From: Apiosordaria backusii
Lineage: Eukaryota; Ascomycota; Sordariomycetes; Sordariales; Lasiosphaeriaceae
Reading direction: 5' to 3'
Assembly: GCA_030549205.1 (NCBI GenBank)
Contig: JAUKTV010000002.1
Coordinates: 992,001 to 1,056,000 of the forward strand
Length of the DNA stretch: 64,000 bases
Each line of letters starts with the position of its first letter. The stretch's first letter is position 1. Below are positions 42,910 to 54,976 of the stretch, piece after piece. The position numbers and the translations under genes were made by a program. Below the pieces are notes generated by a model, which searched no databases, was not told where the DNA came from, and was given only the letters and a program-made list of their open reading frames with translations.

Positions 42910-45900
42910 ATTATAATCTTCTAATAAAAATGTTAAAAGATGTATTTAGTATATTAATCTCCTGAGATTTTTATTAGAAAATATATTTTATAATATATTA
43001 AACTTAAAAGTGTAATTTAGTATATTAATTTACTAATAATTTTATCGGAAGATAGATTTTATGTATATTGAACTTAAAAATATAATTAAGTATATCAATC
43101 TCCTAATATTTTATTAGAAGATGTATTTAGTATATTGATCTTCAGATATTTTTATCGGAAGATATATTTAGTAGTATATTGAATTTAAAAGTATAATTAA
43201 GTATATTAATCTTCTGATATTTTTATTAGAAGATGTATTTTATAATATATTGAATTTAAAAGTATTATTTTATAGTATATTGAACTTCCGATATTTTTAT
43301 TAAAAGATAAATTAAGACCTTTTTTTTTAAAATTTCTCTACTAATCTTCCGATAAAAATGTCGGAAGATGTATTTAATATATTAATCTCTTAATATTTTT
43401 ATTAAAAGATATATTGTATAATATATTAAACTTAAAAGTATAATTTAATATATTAATCTCCTGATATTTTTATCGGGAGATATATTTTATAATATATTAA
43501 ACTTAAAAGTGTAATTAAGTATATTAATCTCCTGATATTTTAATCGGGAGATATATTTTACAATATATTAAACTTAAAAGTGTAATTTAATATATTAATC
43601 TCCTGACATTTTTATTAGAAGATATATTTTATAGTATATTAAATTTAAAAATGTTATTTAATATATTAATCTTCTAATATTTTTATTAAAAGATATATTT
43701 TATAATATAATAAACTCGGAAATATTATTTAATATATTAATCTTCTAATATTTTTATTAAGAAATGCATTTTTTAGTATATTAAACTTAAAAGTATTATT
43801 TAATATATTAATCTCTTAATATTTTTATTAAGAAATATATTTTATAATGTATTAAACTTAAGAGTGTTATTTAATATATTAATCTCTTAACATTTTTATC
43901 GGAAGATATATTTTATAATATAGTAAACTTAAAAGTATTATTTAATATATTAATCTTTTAATATTTTTATTAAAAGATATATTTTATAGTATAGTAAATT
44001 TAAAAGTATTATTTAGTATATTAATCTCCTAATATTTTTATTAGGAAATGTATTTTATAATATAGTAAACTTAGAAATGTTATTTAGTATATTAATCTCT
44101 TAATATTTTTATTAGAAGATATATTTTATAGTATATTAAATTTAAAAGTGTTATTTAGTATATTAATCTCTTGAAATTTTTATTAGGAAATATATTTTAT
44201 AGTATATTGAACTTAAAAGTGTTATTTTATAGTATATTGAACATTTAATATTTTTATTAGGAAATAAATTAAGACCTTTTTTTTTAAAATTTCTTTACTA
44301 ATCTCTTAATAAAAATATTAAGAAATGTATTTAGTATATTGATCTTTTAATATTTTTATCGGAAGATATATTTTATAATATATTAAACTTAAAAATATAA
44401 TTTAGTATATTAATGTTCTAATATTTTTATTAAAAGATATATTTTATAGTATATTAAACTTAAAAGTATTATTTAGTATATTAATCTTCTGATATTTCTA
44501 TTAGGAAGTATATTTTTTAGTATTTTAAACTTAAAAGTATTATTTAGTATATTAATCTTCTAATATTTTTATCGGAAGATATATTTTATAATATATTAAA
44601 TTTAGAAATATAATTTAGTATATTAATCTTTTAATATTTTTATCAAAAGATATATTTTATAATATATTAAACTTCAGAGTATAATTTAATATATTAATCT
44701 TCTGACATTTTTATCGGGAGATATATTTTATAATATATTAAACTTAGGAATGTTATTTAGTATATTAATCTTCCGATATTTTTATCCGAAGATATATTTT
44801 ATAATATATTTAACTTAAAAATATAATTAAGTATATTGATTTCCTAATATTTTATGAAGAAATATATTTAATATATTAATCTTTTAATATTTTATAATAT
44901 ATTAAACTTAAGAATGTAATTAAGTATATTAATCTCTTAATAAAAATATTAGAAGATATATTTAGTATATTAATCTCCTAATATTTTTATCGGAAGATAT
45001 ATTTTACAATATATTAAACTTAGAAGTATAATTTAGTATATTAATCTCTTAACATTTTTATTAAAAGATATATTTTATAGTATATTAAACTTAAAAGTAT
45101 AATTAAGTGTATCGATTTCCTAACATTTTATTAGGAAATATATTTAGTATATTAATCTTTTAATATTTTATAATATATTAAACTTAGAAATATAATTAAA
45201 TATATTAATCTTTTAATAAAAATATCAGAAAATGTATTTAGTATATTAATCTTTTATTAAAAAGGCCGGAAGATATATTTAATATATTAATCTTCTCACA
45301 TTTTTATTAAAAGATATATTTTACAATATATTAAACTTAAAAGTATAATTTAATATATTAATCTCCTAATATTTTTATTAAGAGATATATTTTATAATAT
45401 ATTAAACTTAAAAGTATAATTAAGTATATTAATCTTCTGACATTCTTATCGGAAGATATATTTTATAATATATTAAACTTAAAAGTATAATTTAGTATAT
45501 TAATCTCCTGACATTTTTATTAAAAGATATATTTTATAGTATATTAAACTAAAAAATATTATTTAATATATTAATCTCTCGATATTTTTATCGGAAGATA
45601 TATTTTATAATATAGTAAACTTAAAAGTATTATTTAATATATTAATCTCCCGATATTTTTATTAAAAGATATATTTTTTAATATATTAAATTTAAGAGTA
45701 TTATTTAATATATTAATCTCTTAATATTTTTATTAAAAGATATATTTTACAATATATTAAACTTAAAAGTATAATTTAATATATTAATCTTTTAATATTT
45801 TTATCAGAAGATATATTTTATAATATATTAAACTTAAAAGTATTATTTAATATATTAATCTCCTGATATTTTTATTAGAAAATGCATTTTATAATATAGT

Positions 45901-46615
45901 AAATTCGGAAGTATTATTTAGTATATTAATCTCCTGACATTTCTATTAAGAAATATATTTTTTAATATATTAAATTTAGAAGTATTATTTAGTATATTAA
46001 TCTACTAATATTTTTATTAGGAAATGCATTTTTTAATATATTAAACTCGGAAGTATTATTTAGTATATTAATCTTTTAATATTTTTATTAGGAAATACAT
46101 TTTATAATATATTAAACTTAGAAGTATTATTTTATATATTAATTTCCCGACATTTTTATTAAAAAATATATTTTATAATTAAATTCGAAAGTATTATTTA
46201 GTATATTAATCTTCCGACATTTTTATCGGAAGATGTATTTTTTAATATATTAAACTTAAAAGTATTATTTAGTATATTAATCTCTTAATATCTTTATTAG
46301 AAGATATATTTTATAGTATATTAAACTTAGGAATGTTATTTTATATATTAATCTCCCGACATTTTTATTAGAAAATATATTTTATAATTAAACTTAAGAG
46401 TATTATTTAATATATTAATCTTCTAACATTTTTATTAGAAGATGTATTTTATAATTGAACTTAAAAGTATTATTTAGTATATTAATCTCCCGACATTTTT
46501 ATCAGGAGATGCATTTTATAATGTATTAAACTCAGAAGTGTTATTTTATAGTATATTAAACTTCCGACATTCTTATTAAAAGATGAACTAAGACCTTTTT
46601 TTTAAAAATTTCTCT
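42910..46615. repeat. Satellite array of about 71-bp A/T-rich units with internal inverted repeat
   Basis: About 50 tandem units of the form (A/T)GTATATTAATCT + CTTCCGATATTTTTATCGGAAG-like hairpin (shorter variants) + ATATATTTTATAATATATTAAACTTAAAAGTAT. One unit measured in the middle of the array is 71 bp. Copies differ by transitions at the hairpin (CTTCCGA/CTCCTGA/CTTTTAA versus TCGGAAG/TAAAAG). Three copies of a terminal module, GAAC-TTCCGA... then TAAGACC, a T-run and AAAATTTCT, occur at about 43313-43345, 44269-44304 and 46589-46615, dividing the array into three blocks. Not protein coding. Confidence 0.9.
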
Positions 46616-48299
46616 ATTCCTAACCCAAAGGCTATTATATCACTGGTCATTACTTTCAATCTATATTTAAATTTATTTAAATTAAATTTAAATCTTTTTA
46701 TATTATTTAAAAGGCTATATACAATAATCTTACCATTTTTTACTACTTTAATACTAATCGACTTTTATTTATATAGATTAATAGGTTATTTAAATAAGGA
46801 TTTAATATTATAATATTTTATTTTAAAAAAGGTTATACTTAATAACTAAATAAAAATATCTTAATTGATTAAATTAAACTAGTTATATTTTTAAACCGTT
46901 ATTTAATTAAAAAAGAAGTTAATTATAGTTTATTTAAATTAAAAATACTATACTTAATTTAAAGAGTAAAAGAATTATATACTATAATGTACTTAATATA
47001 CTATCCAATTATCGTCTTAATGGATTATACCTCCATTAAAAGGATCTATCAAAATTTAACTTTAAATACTATATTTATAAATTAAATTAATAAAAGATTG
47101 TCTCTCTGAAAAGTGGAACTTCTAAAAAAAGATTTCTTTTACAATGCTATACCCGGCGTTAGTTCTCTTTACAGTTGATCTAGTATACTATTTAAACTGC
47201 CTAAGGCTACTGTTATGGTCATATAGTTATTATATACTTATCACATACTTGCTATATAGCTAAACCTTCTACCGTCAAGTTTAACAATAAGCTTATATAA
47301 TAATATTATAGCCAAACCTTCCAAACACCTCCTTTATATTAAATTACTTATAACTGCGCCGATAATTCCCTTACTAGCCTACATTAAGGCTAGGCACTAG
47401 CGCCTATATAGGGTTAAAAAGGATCCTATTCTTCTTCTTCCTCTTCTATATTACCTACTATATTATTTTCTTACATTATCCACTACATTCCTTTCCTACA
47501 TTACCTACTATATTAAGACTTAATCGATTTTAGTATTAAGTATAGGTCTATCCTATATAATTTAATGACTGAAAGATAGCATTGATATAATAGCAATATA
47601 CAATTATATTAAAAGCCTGTAAGTATAAAATCCTAAAGTTAAATAACGGCAGCTACCTTAAATTTACCGACATTATAATAGCTATACCGAAGAAAGATAG
47701 TAAGAAGTAAAATAAAAGCCTCTTCTTTACTTGAAAGTTAACTATATATACTTTCGATACTTTATCTTTTAAACAATATGTTAAACTCTGTCGATTCGGA
47801 TAGGATTTAATCAATCTTAAGGCAGACTAGTAAATTAATAGTAAACGGAATTGAAATAAAGTATTTAAATAGAAAGATAAGGTAAAAGTATAGTTAGAGA
47901 TGTTAATTATTATTACGGAAGTAATAGTGAAAGATAAGATAGCCTGATAGGTAGTTAGTCAAATACCTATACTAAATAACTTGAAGATACTGTTATGTTA
48001 ATCGTGAGCATCTGTGTGTTACGTCTTATATATATACCACTGAACCTTAAGTTAATAAAAGATTAATTACTATGTTAATATATTTAAATTAATATAATCT
48101 TAATATCTTCTATTTATTAAAAAAAAAAACCTAATACCGAATACCTTAAGTAGGTTAATAATTCTATAAAATAAGTTAAAAAGAAAAAGGGAAGGTTATT
48201 TTAAATAATACTTAATTTATATATTTAAAAGTTAAAATAAAAGACTTATTAAAAAGAAGATTTATTAAAAAGTATTAAAAAAATATAAAGTATAAAATT
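46616..48299. other. A/T-rich DNA with a less-mutated patch
   Basis: No intact gene. 47130-47560 and 47660-47980 retain more G/C and look less heavily mutated than the surroundings; no family recognised. Confidence 0.4.
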
Positions 48300-49745
48300 A
48301 TTATTAAAGATTTAAATAAGTTAAATAAAAAAAGTATAATTAATAAAGTCGTTAATATCCTTTTATATATTAAATACCTATTTGCCCTATATAATGATTT
48401 ATTTTATAATATTTAAATAAATAGTATAAGGTCTTTATACATTCCCTATAATATAATTAAAGAAATTTTAAATTAAGCTTATAATAATAAATATTACTTT
48501 AATTAAAAAAAAATTATATAACCTATAATTTTTATTATAATAAATAAAACCTAAAACGTCAAAAAATATATATAATACTATTTAATATATTAACTTAATG
48601 TAATAAAATAAAAGGTATTTATTAATAACTATTAACTAATTTAATTTCATAATGATTTACTAATATAAACTATTACTATCAATTTTATTATTAAAATACT
48701 TAAAGTATCTTTAATAAGATTTAAATTCGAACTTAAAGGACATTAATCTTTTAACTTACTATTAATAATATTATATAAAACTATTAAATAGTCTTTCTTT
48801 ATTTCAGTCTATTTAATATATACTATTAAAGAAATTAGTTTAATCCTTATAAGGTCTTTAATAAGAAGTAATTAAAAAGTACTTTTTAAAATTATTTCTA
48901 ATTAAAATTATAAATTTATATTTAATATTTAATAAAGTATATAATATATCTTAAATATAAAACTTTTTATAATTATAACCTACTATTTATAAAGTAATAA
49001 AATAATTAAACAGAAAAATTAAATTATAAAAATTGCTATTTACTTTTTTTATTTTAAAAACTTAATTAAATCATATATAAAAGTAGTAAATAATCTTTAA
49101 TAAAAACTTAATAATTTATACTTAAATGCTATTAATATATTACTTTATAACCTTTTATATAGATTTAAATCAATTAAACCTTTAATTACCTTAATATTAA
49201 TTAAAACTAATCTTATTAATGTTTTAATAATAAAAGACTATATTTAAAAAAATATATAATTAACTATAGACTTTATTACTATTAATATTAAAAAATGATA
49301 TAATAAATACTACCGACCTATTAACTTTAAAATAAATAATAAAGTATATTTTAAACTTTATTATAAAATTACCTTCTTAAATACCTTTATTGAAAGTAAT
49401 TATAATAAAAGTTAAGACTTTTTAAAATTATTAAGAAAGTAAACTACCTAATATATAAATTAAAACTTTTTAATATTATAAAGATTTACTTTATAATATT
49501 AATCATACAGTTATTAACTATTTTTAAAAAAGATAACCTATTTAATTATAATAAACTACCGTTTAACTTTATTAAAAAAAGTTAATTTAATAACTTTAAT
49601 AATAATAAATTATAATATAAAGTTAAATATATTATTAAATATAATAAAAAACTAAATAGTATATTTAAATATTTAATTACGGAAATAAAAAGGATAAAAT
49701 AATTATATTAATAAATAGAAATTAAATAAAGAATTTTATTATTTT
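48300..49745 (+). pseudogene. RIP-degraded Ty3/gypsy integrase with chromodomain (chromovirus-type pol 3' part)
   Basis: Ignoring stops, the plus strand reads SLYIPYNIIKEILN (48430-48471), then an AYNNKYYF segment of the HHCC zinc finger and KKYI-YYLIY. TITINFII at 48669-48690 corresponds to the 'xxTMDFI' start of the integrase core. LNAINILLYNLLYRFKSIKPL fits the core's 3' end near 49120-49190. YNKYYRPINFKINNKVYFKL (49290-49355) is the 'YDRxHRPxxFKVGDKVYLxL' segment. 49610-49745 contains a KGYNNYIN-type chromodomain remnant ahead of LNKEFYYF. Order is exactly that of chromodomain-bearing Ty3/gypsy retrotransposons. Asp-to-Asn and Gly-to-Lys/Arg changes are the direction expected from G-to-A transitions. 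RT was not located, so the 5' part is missing or unreadable. Confidence 0.65.
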
Positions 49746-50640
49746 TAATAATTAATTTAAAAATACTAGGATTGGTAAAAAAAAATACCTATTATTAAAT
49801 CTAATAGTCTTTATATTAATATATATAAGAAAACAATATCTATTTTAAAAGTATTTACTATTTTATTAAAAGTATTTAAATAAATAGTAAGTTTAATATT
49901 ATTATTAGTTTTTAATATTTTACGTTATAAATTAACTTGTCTTTATAAGATTATTATTAATAAAAAGAAAGTAAAGAAAAGAAAGGAAATGATAGTAAAA
50001 GATAATAAAAAGGATAAGGAAAATAAAAAAAGTAAAAAGGAAAATAAAAAAGAATATATTATTAAAGAAAGAACTTTATAACTATATAAAATTTAGTAAA
50101 GAAAACTAACGCTATTTTTAATAAAGTTATTGGATATTTTTTATTATACTAACATTTAATATTTAAAAAGTAGATCTATAAATAAAATAAGGTTAATAAA
50201 TTAAATAAAGAGCTTTAAACTTAATTGTAAAGCTCTACTTTTATTAGCTTATAAGCTTAAGCTAGGGGCCTTTTCCTTACCTTACTTGCTTTACCTTCGG
50301 TATAGGTTTTATATTTACTTAAGTAGGAAGCTTGTAAGCCACAATGGTCTTAAGAATTTATCACCTTGTACCACACTTTTTAGTACCATCCTAACGTTGA
50401 GTATTAAGAGGATTTAGTTATAAATAATAGATAGTTTTAGTTATAGCGATAGTGGGTTTGGTTATATAGGAATAGTAGATATAGAGACGTTTAAGAACTA
50501 TATAGTAAATAGTAATTAATTAATGTAAGTTTGATTTAAATAAATAAATATATTATGTATAAGTGTAAGTAAAGTAAGAATTTCTATAAGGCGAGATCCT
50601 GGTTTTAAGTTTATAAGTTTGTAAGTTTTTGCTTTCTGTA
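49746..50640. other. A/T-rich right edge of the block
   Basis: Simple A/T sequence to about 50220, then a mixed patch (50220-50400) with higher G/C before ordinary DNA begins near 50640. No gene. Confidence 0.5.
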
Positions 50641-50689
50641 AGGTTTGTAGTCTATTAAAGGTTTAAAAACGGAGCAAGCACTTATAGCT

Positions 50690-51070
50690 CGAAGATCAGG
50701 CTGTAAGGCTTGCAGAGGACCATGCAGTCCCGCTAAGGTAGGTACACGACATGCCGAATTTGTCCTGCCTTGGCAGTAAGATTGAGTATGGTTTTGGCCC
50801 AGCTGAGCTCCAGGGAAGAATCTTTGAAATCGGGCATCAAGTTTAAGAAAAGATGTGTGAGTGCATCCTTGCAAGGTAGAGGCCAGAACAGCCGTGTCAT
50901 CCCATGATCCGGAAATAACATCGACACCAAGTGCGGCGAGGCTTTTGGCAGCCGGAGACGACGTATTGCGAGTCGTTGTGACTACATCCCAATCGAGAGC
51001 CCGAAGTTAGCGGGCGACGGCAAAGCCTTTATGTGCCAGTTGCGCTTGTGACCAAGACTCTGGAAGCCAT
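50690..51070 (-). pseudogene. NmrA-like NAD(P)-binding protein, 5' fragment, truncated at the RIP block
   Basis: From an ATG at 51070 the minus strand reads MASRVLVTSATGT (Rossmann GxxGxxG-like start), then, in shifted frames, GFAVAR-LRALDWDVVTTTRN, LAALGVDVISGSWDDTAVL, and LNLMPDFKDSSLELSWAKTIL with IRHVVYLP. These are the beginning of an NmrA/HSCARG-type atypical short-chain dehydrogenase (redox sensor or reductase). There are at least three frameshifts and a TAA where the family has a Gln codon, a C-to-T change. The remaining two thirds of the gene are missing; the homology stops within about 100 bp of the A/T block. Confidence 0.75.
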
Positions 51071-51341
51071 GCTGCTGTTTGGAGACAAAATAGATGCAGA
51101 TACGGAGATTACTTGAGAGCGGCCTATCCCTTCCTAACCTCCTGGACCAATGTCACCACGCAAGCCAATTAGTAATTATCTCCGAAGAACGGCACAATGG
51201 TGCTCCATCATTAACAAGCATTTGCGGGGTAGTTGCATGACATGGATTTTGTCCCGTTAACAGCCGAGTATGTACATGCTCAACTTCTCAATGTAGCAGG
51301 GTGGCTAAAAAAGGAACGCAAAATATCCGTCTTCTTCCCCC

Positions 51342-52550
51342 TTACTCCACCCAAACAACTGCGCTCAACCCATCCTCCTCACCCGCCCGACCTTTTTGGC
51401 CAACCTGGACATTGGCTACCAGCTGTCCAAGCTTACCAGTCGCGGTATCTCTAGCCACGATAGCAACGTTGCTGGATGTCTGACCACCGATGGCGACGAG
51501 GGTACCGTCCTTGTTGAAGGCAAATGTGCGGGGATAGTACGAGTAACTATTAGCCGCCTCAAGCCAGGCAATGGCGCCAGTAGTGGGGTCGATGGTGTAA
51601 ATGGCAATGGAATCTTGAGAGTTTCCGAAAGTTTGATCAGCTCTGTTGGAAGCGTACAGGAAGTTGCCGAAGGTGCGAATTTCGGCTGCCTTAGTGTTGG
51701 CACCCCCTGTTTTCCCTGGAGCGTATGTGGAAATGGTGTGAGTTCTGGTGAGTGAAATGCAGTCGTTGGTGTAGCTGATATCCCATGCAGACACGGAGTT
51801 GCCAAGCTCGTTGAGAGAGAAAAGTTTCTCCTTGCCACTCTCTGACTTCCAGAACTTGACGTGGCGGGGCCCGTCACCGGCACCGGTTGCGTGGGAAGCG
51901 CATGAGGTGAGACGTCCCGAGTTGGCGTCGATGCGGAAAACGCGAATCAAATCGGCACCAAGATCGGGAACAAGGATGAACTTTCCCGTGGGGTCCAGGT
52001 GGACTTCGTGAGGGTGAGGGACATCCTGTCTCTGATGGGGACCGCGGCGTGCAAGCGTGAACTTTTCTGTCTGCTGCACGCGACTGCCCTGCAAAGGAAG
52101 CTTGTAGGTGGTGATGGTGGAGGGAGAACTGTTCTAAGTCAGCGAAAGCTCGACTTCAGTTTGAGGGAGAACGTACTACTCGGCTGTGGCAATGAAACTC
52201 CTGCCATCGGGACCGCCGTACAAGAGACCATGTACGGAGTTACCCGACACCTGCAAGGAGGCTGCAAGGGAGAGACGTCCATCGTTCTGGACATTAAATT
52301 CGGCATGCTGTCCACGGCCGGTCCATGACTCGTCAAAGCAGTAAAGCTTTCGAGCGCCCGAGTACAGCTCAATCCATCCCGGTGTAGTGCCGCATCCGTT
52401 AGTTTGCGACGTAACGGAGATGGTACCGCTTGTTCCTGTGGTGGTGAGGGAAAGGGTGTAGATGCCACCGCTGAAGTGAGAAGCAATGAGATTTACACCC
52501 AATGCACCTTTAGCGAGGCCAATACCGGCCAACAATGCGAGGCGAAGCAT
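51342..52550 (-). CDS. Secreted 6-phosphogluconolactonase-like (lactonase-family) beta-propeller protein
   Basis: Exons 52550-52177 and 52128-51342 with a 48-bp intron (GTACGT...ACAG) give 386 aa; the intron carries an in-frame TAG immediately after the donor codon, so splicing is required. Residues 1-18 are a signal peptide (MLRLALLAGIGLAKGALG). The chain shows the seven-bladed lactonase pattern: IYTLSLTTTG, GWIELYSGARKLYCFDE, HPHEVHLDPTGKFILVPDLGAD, DGPRHVKFWKSESGKEKLFSLNE, and FLYASNRAD...QDSIAIYTIDPTTG, PRTFAFNKDGTLVAIGGQ. Relatives include 6-phosphogluconolactonases and carboxy-cis,cis-muconate cyclases; secretion suggests an extracellular lactone or aromatic-acid substrate. Substrate is inference. 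Confidence 0.9.
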
Positions 52551-53858
52551 GATGAGATCCGGAGCGATATAGTGTGATCACCAAGACTTTCCTATCCTCG
52601 TGGGGAGAAAGGCAGCCGCTATTTAAGATTTCGCAACAGTTATGATGTGATATCGTCTTCGTAGTGGCGGCTGACTTTGTCGGCTCTCCCCTTTTAGCCG
52701 GAATACCATCCATACCAGATGTGCGGAGTTCCCCAGATTCTGGGTGGACCCTGGTAATTGACTTTACCCCAGAAAACCTATAGACTCGTGATCTTAAGGC
52801 TGGTGGTAATAGCCGGGTGCTTTCTAGCCTGTGTTGAGCTCGTCTCGTAAACACGGCTCGGGGATAATTGCAACCCCTTGCAGCAATTTACGTCCCCACA
52901 CCTACGGTTTGACGGGGATCAAAGGACGTTAATAAATGGTCAAACGTCAATACCACGAGATCACCGTCGGTCCGTCATTTCCCAATCTGTCGGGTACATA
53001 TCCAATTCCATCCGGATGGGCGCCGCGCGTTGTGGATAATTTCCAAGGGACTTTTGCTCTCAGTCCTCATGTTGTTGCAAAACTTGGTCATCCAAACAAG
53101 TATGTGTGTCTCTCGCTCACTAAGCACGCGATGTTACCACCTGCTAGCCGGTCCAATGGTGATGTTTTACAGTTGTCACCAGCCGCTCCAATCCCGGAGG
53201 TACACTTCAAACTTGAAATAGGATTTTGTGTTTGCCAGTGCACATGCTCATAAGAATGCCTTGCCCCTTCCTGCCCCTTTAACCCCTTTTTGATTTCATC
53301 AGTTTCAAACACAACGGAGGGCCAGCGGAACATGCCAGACAACACTCATGGAGTTAGATGGATTAAATACTGTACGTACAATTCATCCTCGACCTCCAGC
53401 CAGAACTTTCACTGAAAGGCCGATGTCATCGTCTTCTGCAAAACCACGCCGCAGCCACATTCGGTCTTGTGAGCTTGCACTTCTGGGCTGTGCCATTCTT
53501 CTTCTATGCCACCAGCGAGCATTTAAACAATGTTTGACCATTCCTGACATAACTGTAGTTTGACATAATTTATGCATGCTTCAATAAAAGACCAAACTCG
53601 GACTCAGAGAAGCACAGGCGTGCCAGTCTGTCTTGAGCCAATGGAGTCACAGCAGCGCCACATAGAAACAGGTCTTCCTTGCCATGAGGTTCAGAATCTA
53701 GCTACTTCAAGAGATTCTCGGGCCCGCGGGCAAGATAGCTCCTTCTCGAGAGTACTTAATAGCGGTGATCCCAGATCCAAGTCAATTCACATGTATCTGT
53801 TTCTTAACGCTTTACCATTCCACCAGAAGATCACTTCCTATCAAACTGTTCTGTTAGC
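52551..53858. other. Intergenic, divergent
   Basis: About 1.3 kb without a recognised gene. The open frame at 52936-53253 has no motif. Confidence 0.5.
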
Positions 53859-54976
53859 ATGGACTCTCAATTGTCCAATCCTCCGCCCCTCATTCCCTTC
53901 TCCAAGTCCGATAGCGCTGGCAACACCACCGCAGTTCTCGTCACCAGCGTCGTACCTCAGTATTCGTGCTGGCTCTTCTTTCGGTTATTGTCCGATTCTA
54001 CATTCGGGTCTCCTAGAGACAAGGTGTTCGGATAGATGATTACATGATCTTGATTTCCACACTTGCACTATCGGTCTGTAGTGGACTATTGCCGTGGTGT
54101 GAGTATTCTTTTATGTTCAATACCGCATTCCACGATAGCAAGACTCAAACTAACAATTGGTGCAGTCTACGCCATTGAAGCCTACGGGCTATGGCTGGCT
54201 GATATCCCTTTGGAGGGACAGCTAGGGTTATCAGAACGTGATCTGGAGCGCGTCACGCTCTACCTCCAAGTTAGCTATGTGGTAGCTATCCTCTATTTTA
54301 CCGTCAGTGGCACGGCGAAGTTAGGCATCCTGCTCATGTACCGTCGCATCTTCCAACGAGACAGCGCCTTTAATCTCCAACTGATGGTTGTCGGGACATT
54401 GGTGTTTCTTTGGTGGTTAAGCGGAACAGTGGCCACAGTGTTCAATTGCATCCCCGTGGAAAAGGCTTGGGCATTGCCGGCAGTTGATGAGAGATATTGT
54501 TACAATTACAACATCTTTTGGTTGGCGACGGGAAGTCTTGAAATTGTTCTTGACGTTATGATCTTAGCACTTCCAATGGCGAGTCTCCGGAAACTCAAGA
54601 TGCCAAAAGTTTCGGCTGGGGGGATTTTCTTTCTGGGAGGATGGTAAGTAACAAGCATGCGGACTATTGCGTCTTTCTACCTCGAGCTACTCAAGCTAAC
54701 CGCACGTGTCTTGCAGTTGTCGTGACCGGGATCATCAAAGTGGTTCTTGGTGACAATCCTAGTGGCCGAAATCCCAATCAGTTCAAAACTATGCTATGGG
54801 CTACCCTGCATCTTACTACTGCCATCGTCTGCGCCACTCTACCGATCATGAATCCTCTCCTCAGGCGGATAAGAAAGTCACGACTACTCGTAGCCGGGAG
54901 TGTCTTGTCTACTAAAAAGACCACTGCCAAGAATACCAATGGCAAGGGGTTTTACAAAGTGAATGATGAAGATTAA
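53859..54976 (+). pseudogene. Fungal rhodopsin/PTH11-type integral membrane protein, inactivated
   Basis: Pieces of a seven-helix fungal 'rhodopsin domain' protein follow one another. After ATG 53859, TTAVLVTSVV is followed in another frame by SVFVLALLSVIVRFYIRVS, then a TAG at 54014-54016, then IDDYMILISTLALSVCSG. After a canonical 67-bp intron (54099-54165) come AIEAYGLWLADI, TAKLGILLMYRRIF and NYNIFWLATGSLEIVLDVMILALPM. A second intron has good ends, but its donor is preceded by one base too many, so the last exon (VVVTGIIKVVLG, TMLWATLHLTTAIVCATLPIM) is out of frame. Lesions: frameshift near 53950, nonsense at 54014, frameshift near 54648. The active version would be a plasma-membrane receptor-like protein; the IDDYM and 'xTKLSILLxYxRIF'-like motifs identify the family. 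Confidence 0.75.

Larger units (their letters stand above)
36671..50640. repeat. A/T-saturated, RIP-decayed heterochromatin-like block
   Basis: About 14 kb in which nearly every position is A or T apart from the island at 39.06-39.75 kb and short patches. No long ORFs survive. Retrotransposon proteins are still readable on both strands when stop codons are ignored, and neighbouring repeat copies differ by C/T and G/A transitions (for example CGGAAGAT, TGGAAGAT-like, TAAAAGAT forms). This is the expected outcome of RIP, the premeiotic mutation of duplicated DNA in ascomycetes. The transition at the left (about 36.7-37.2 kb) is gradual; the right edge (about 50.6 kb) is sharper. Sub-features are listed separately. 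Confidence 0.9.

Noticed and set aside
42910..46615. CRISPR-like array of regularly spaced repeats
   Set aside because: Units are contiguous with no unique spacers, the organism is a fungus, and variation is by transitions; it is a satellite.
36671..50640. Mitochondrial DNA insertion or mitochondrial contig as the cause of the A/T richness
   Set aside because: No mitochondrial genes are readable, while nuclear retrotransposon proteins with G-to-A changes are.
53348..53563. Short plus-strand frame before the rhodopsin-type pseudogene
   Set aside because: No features, and in a region with equally long frames on the other strand.
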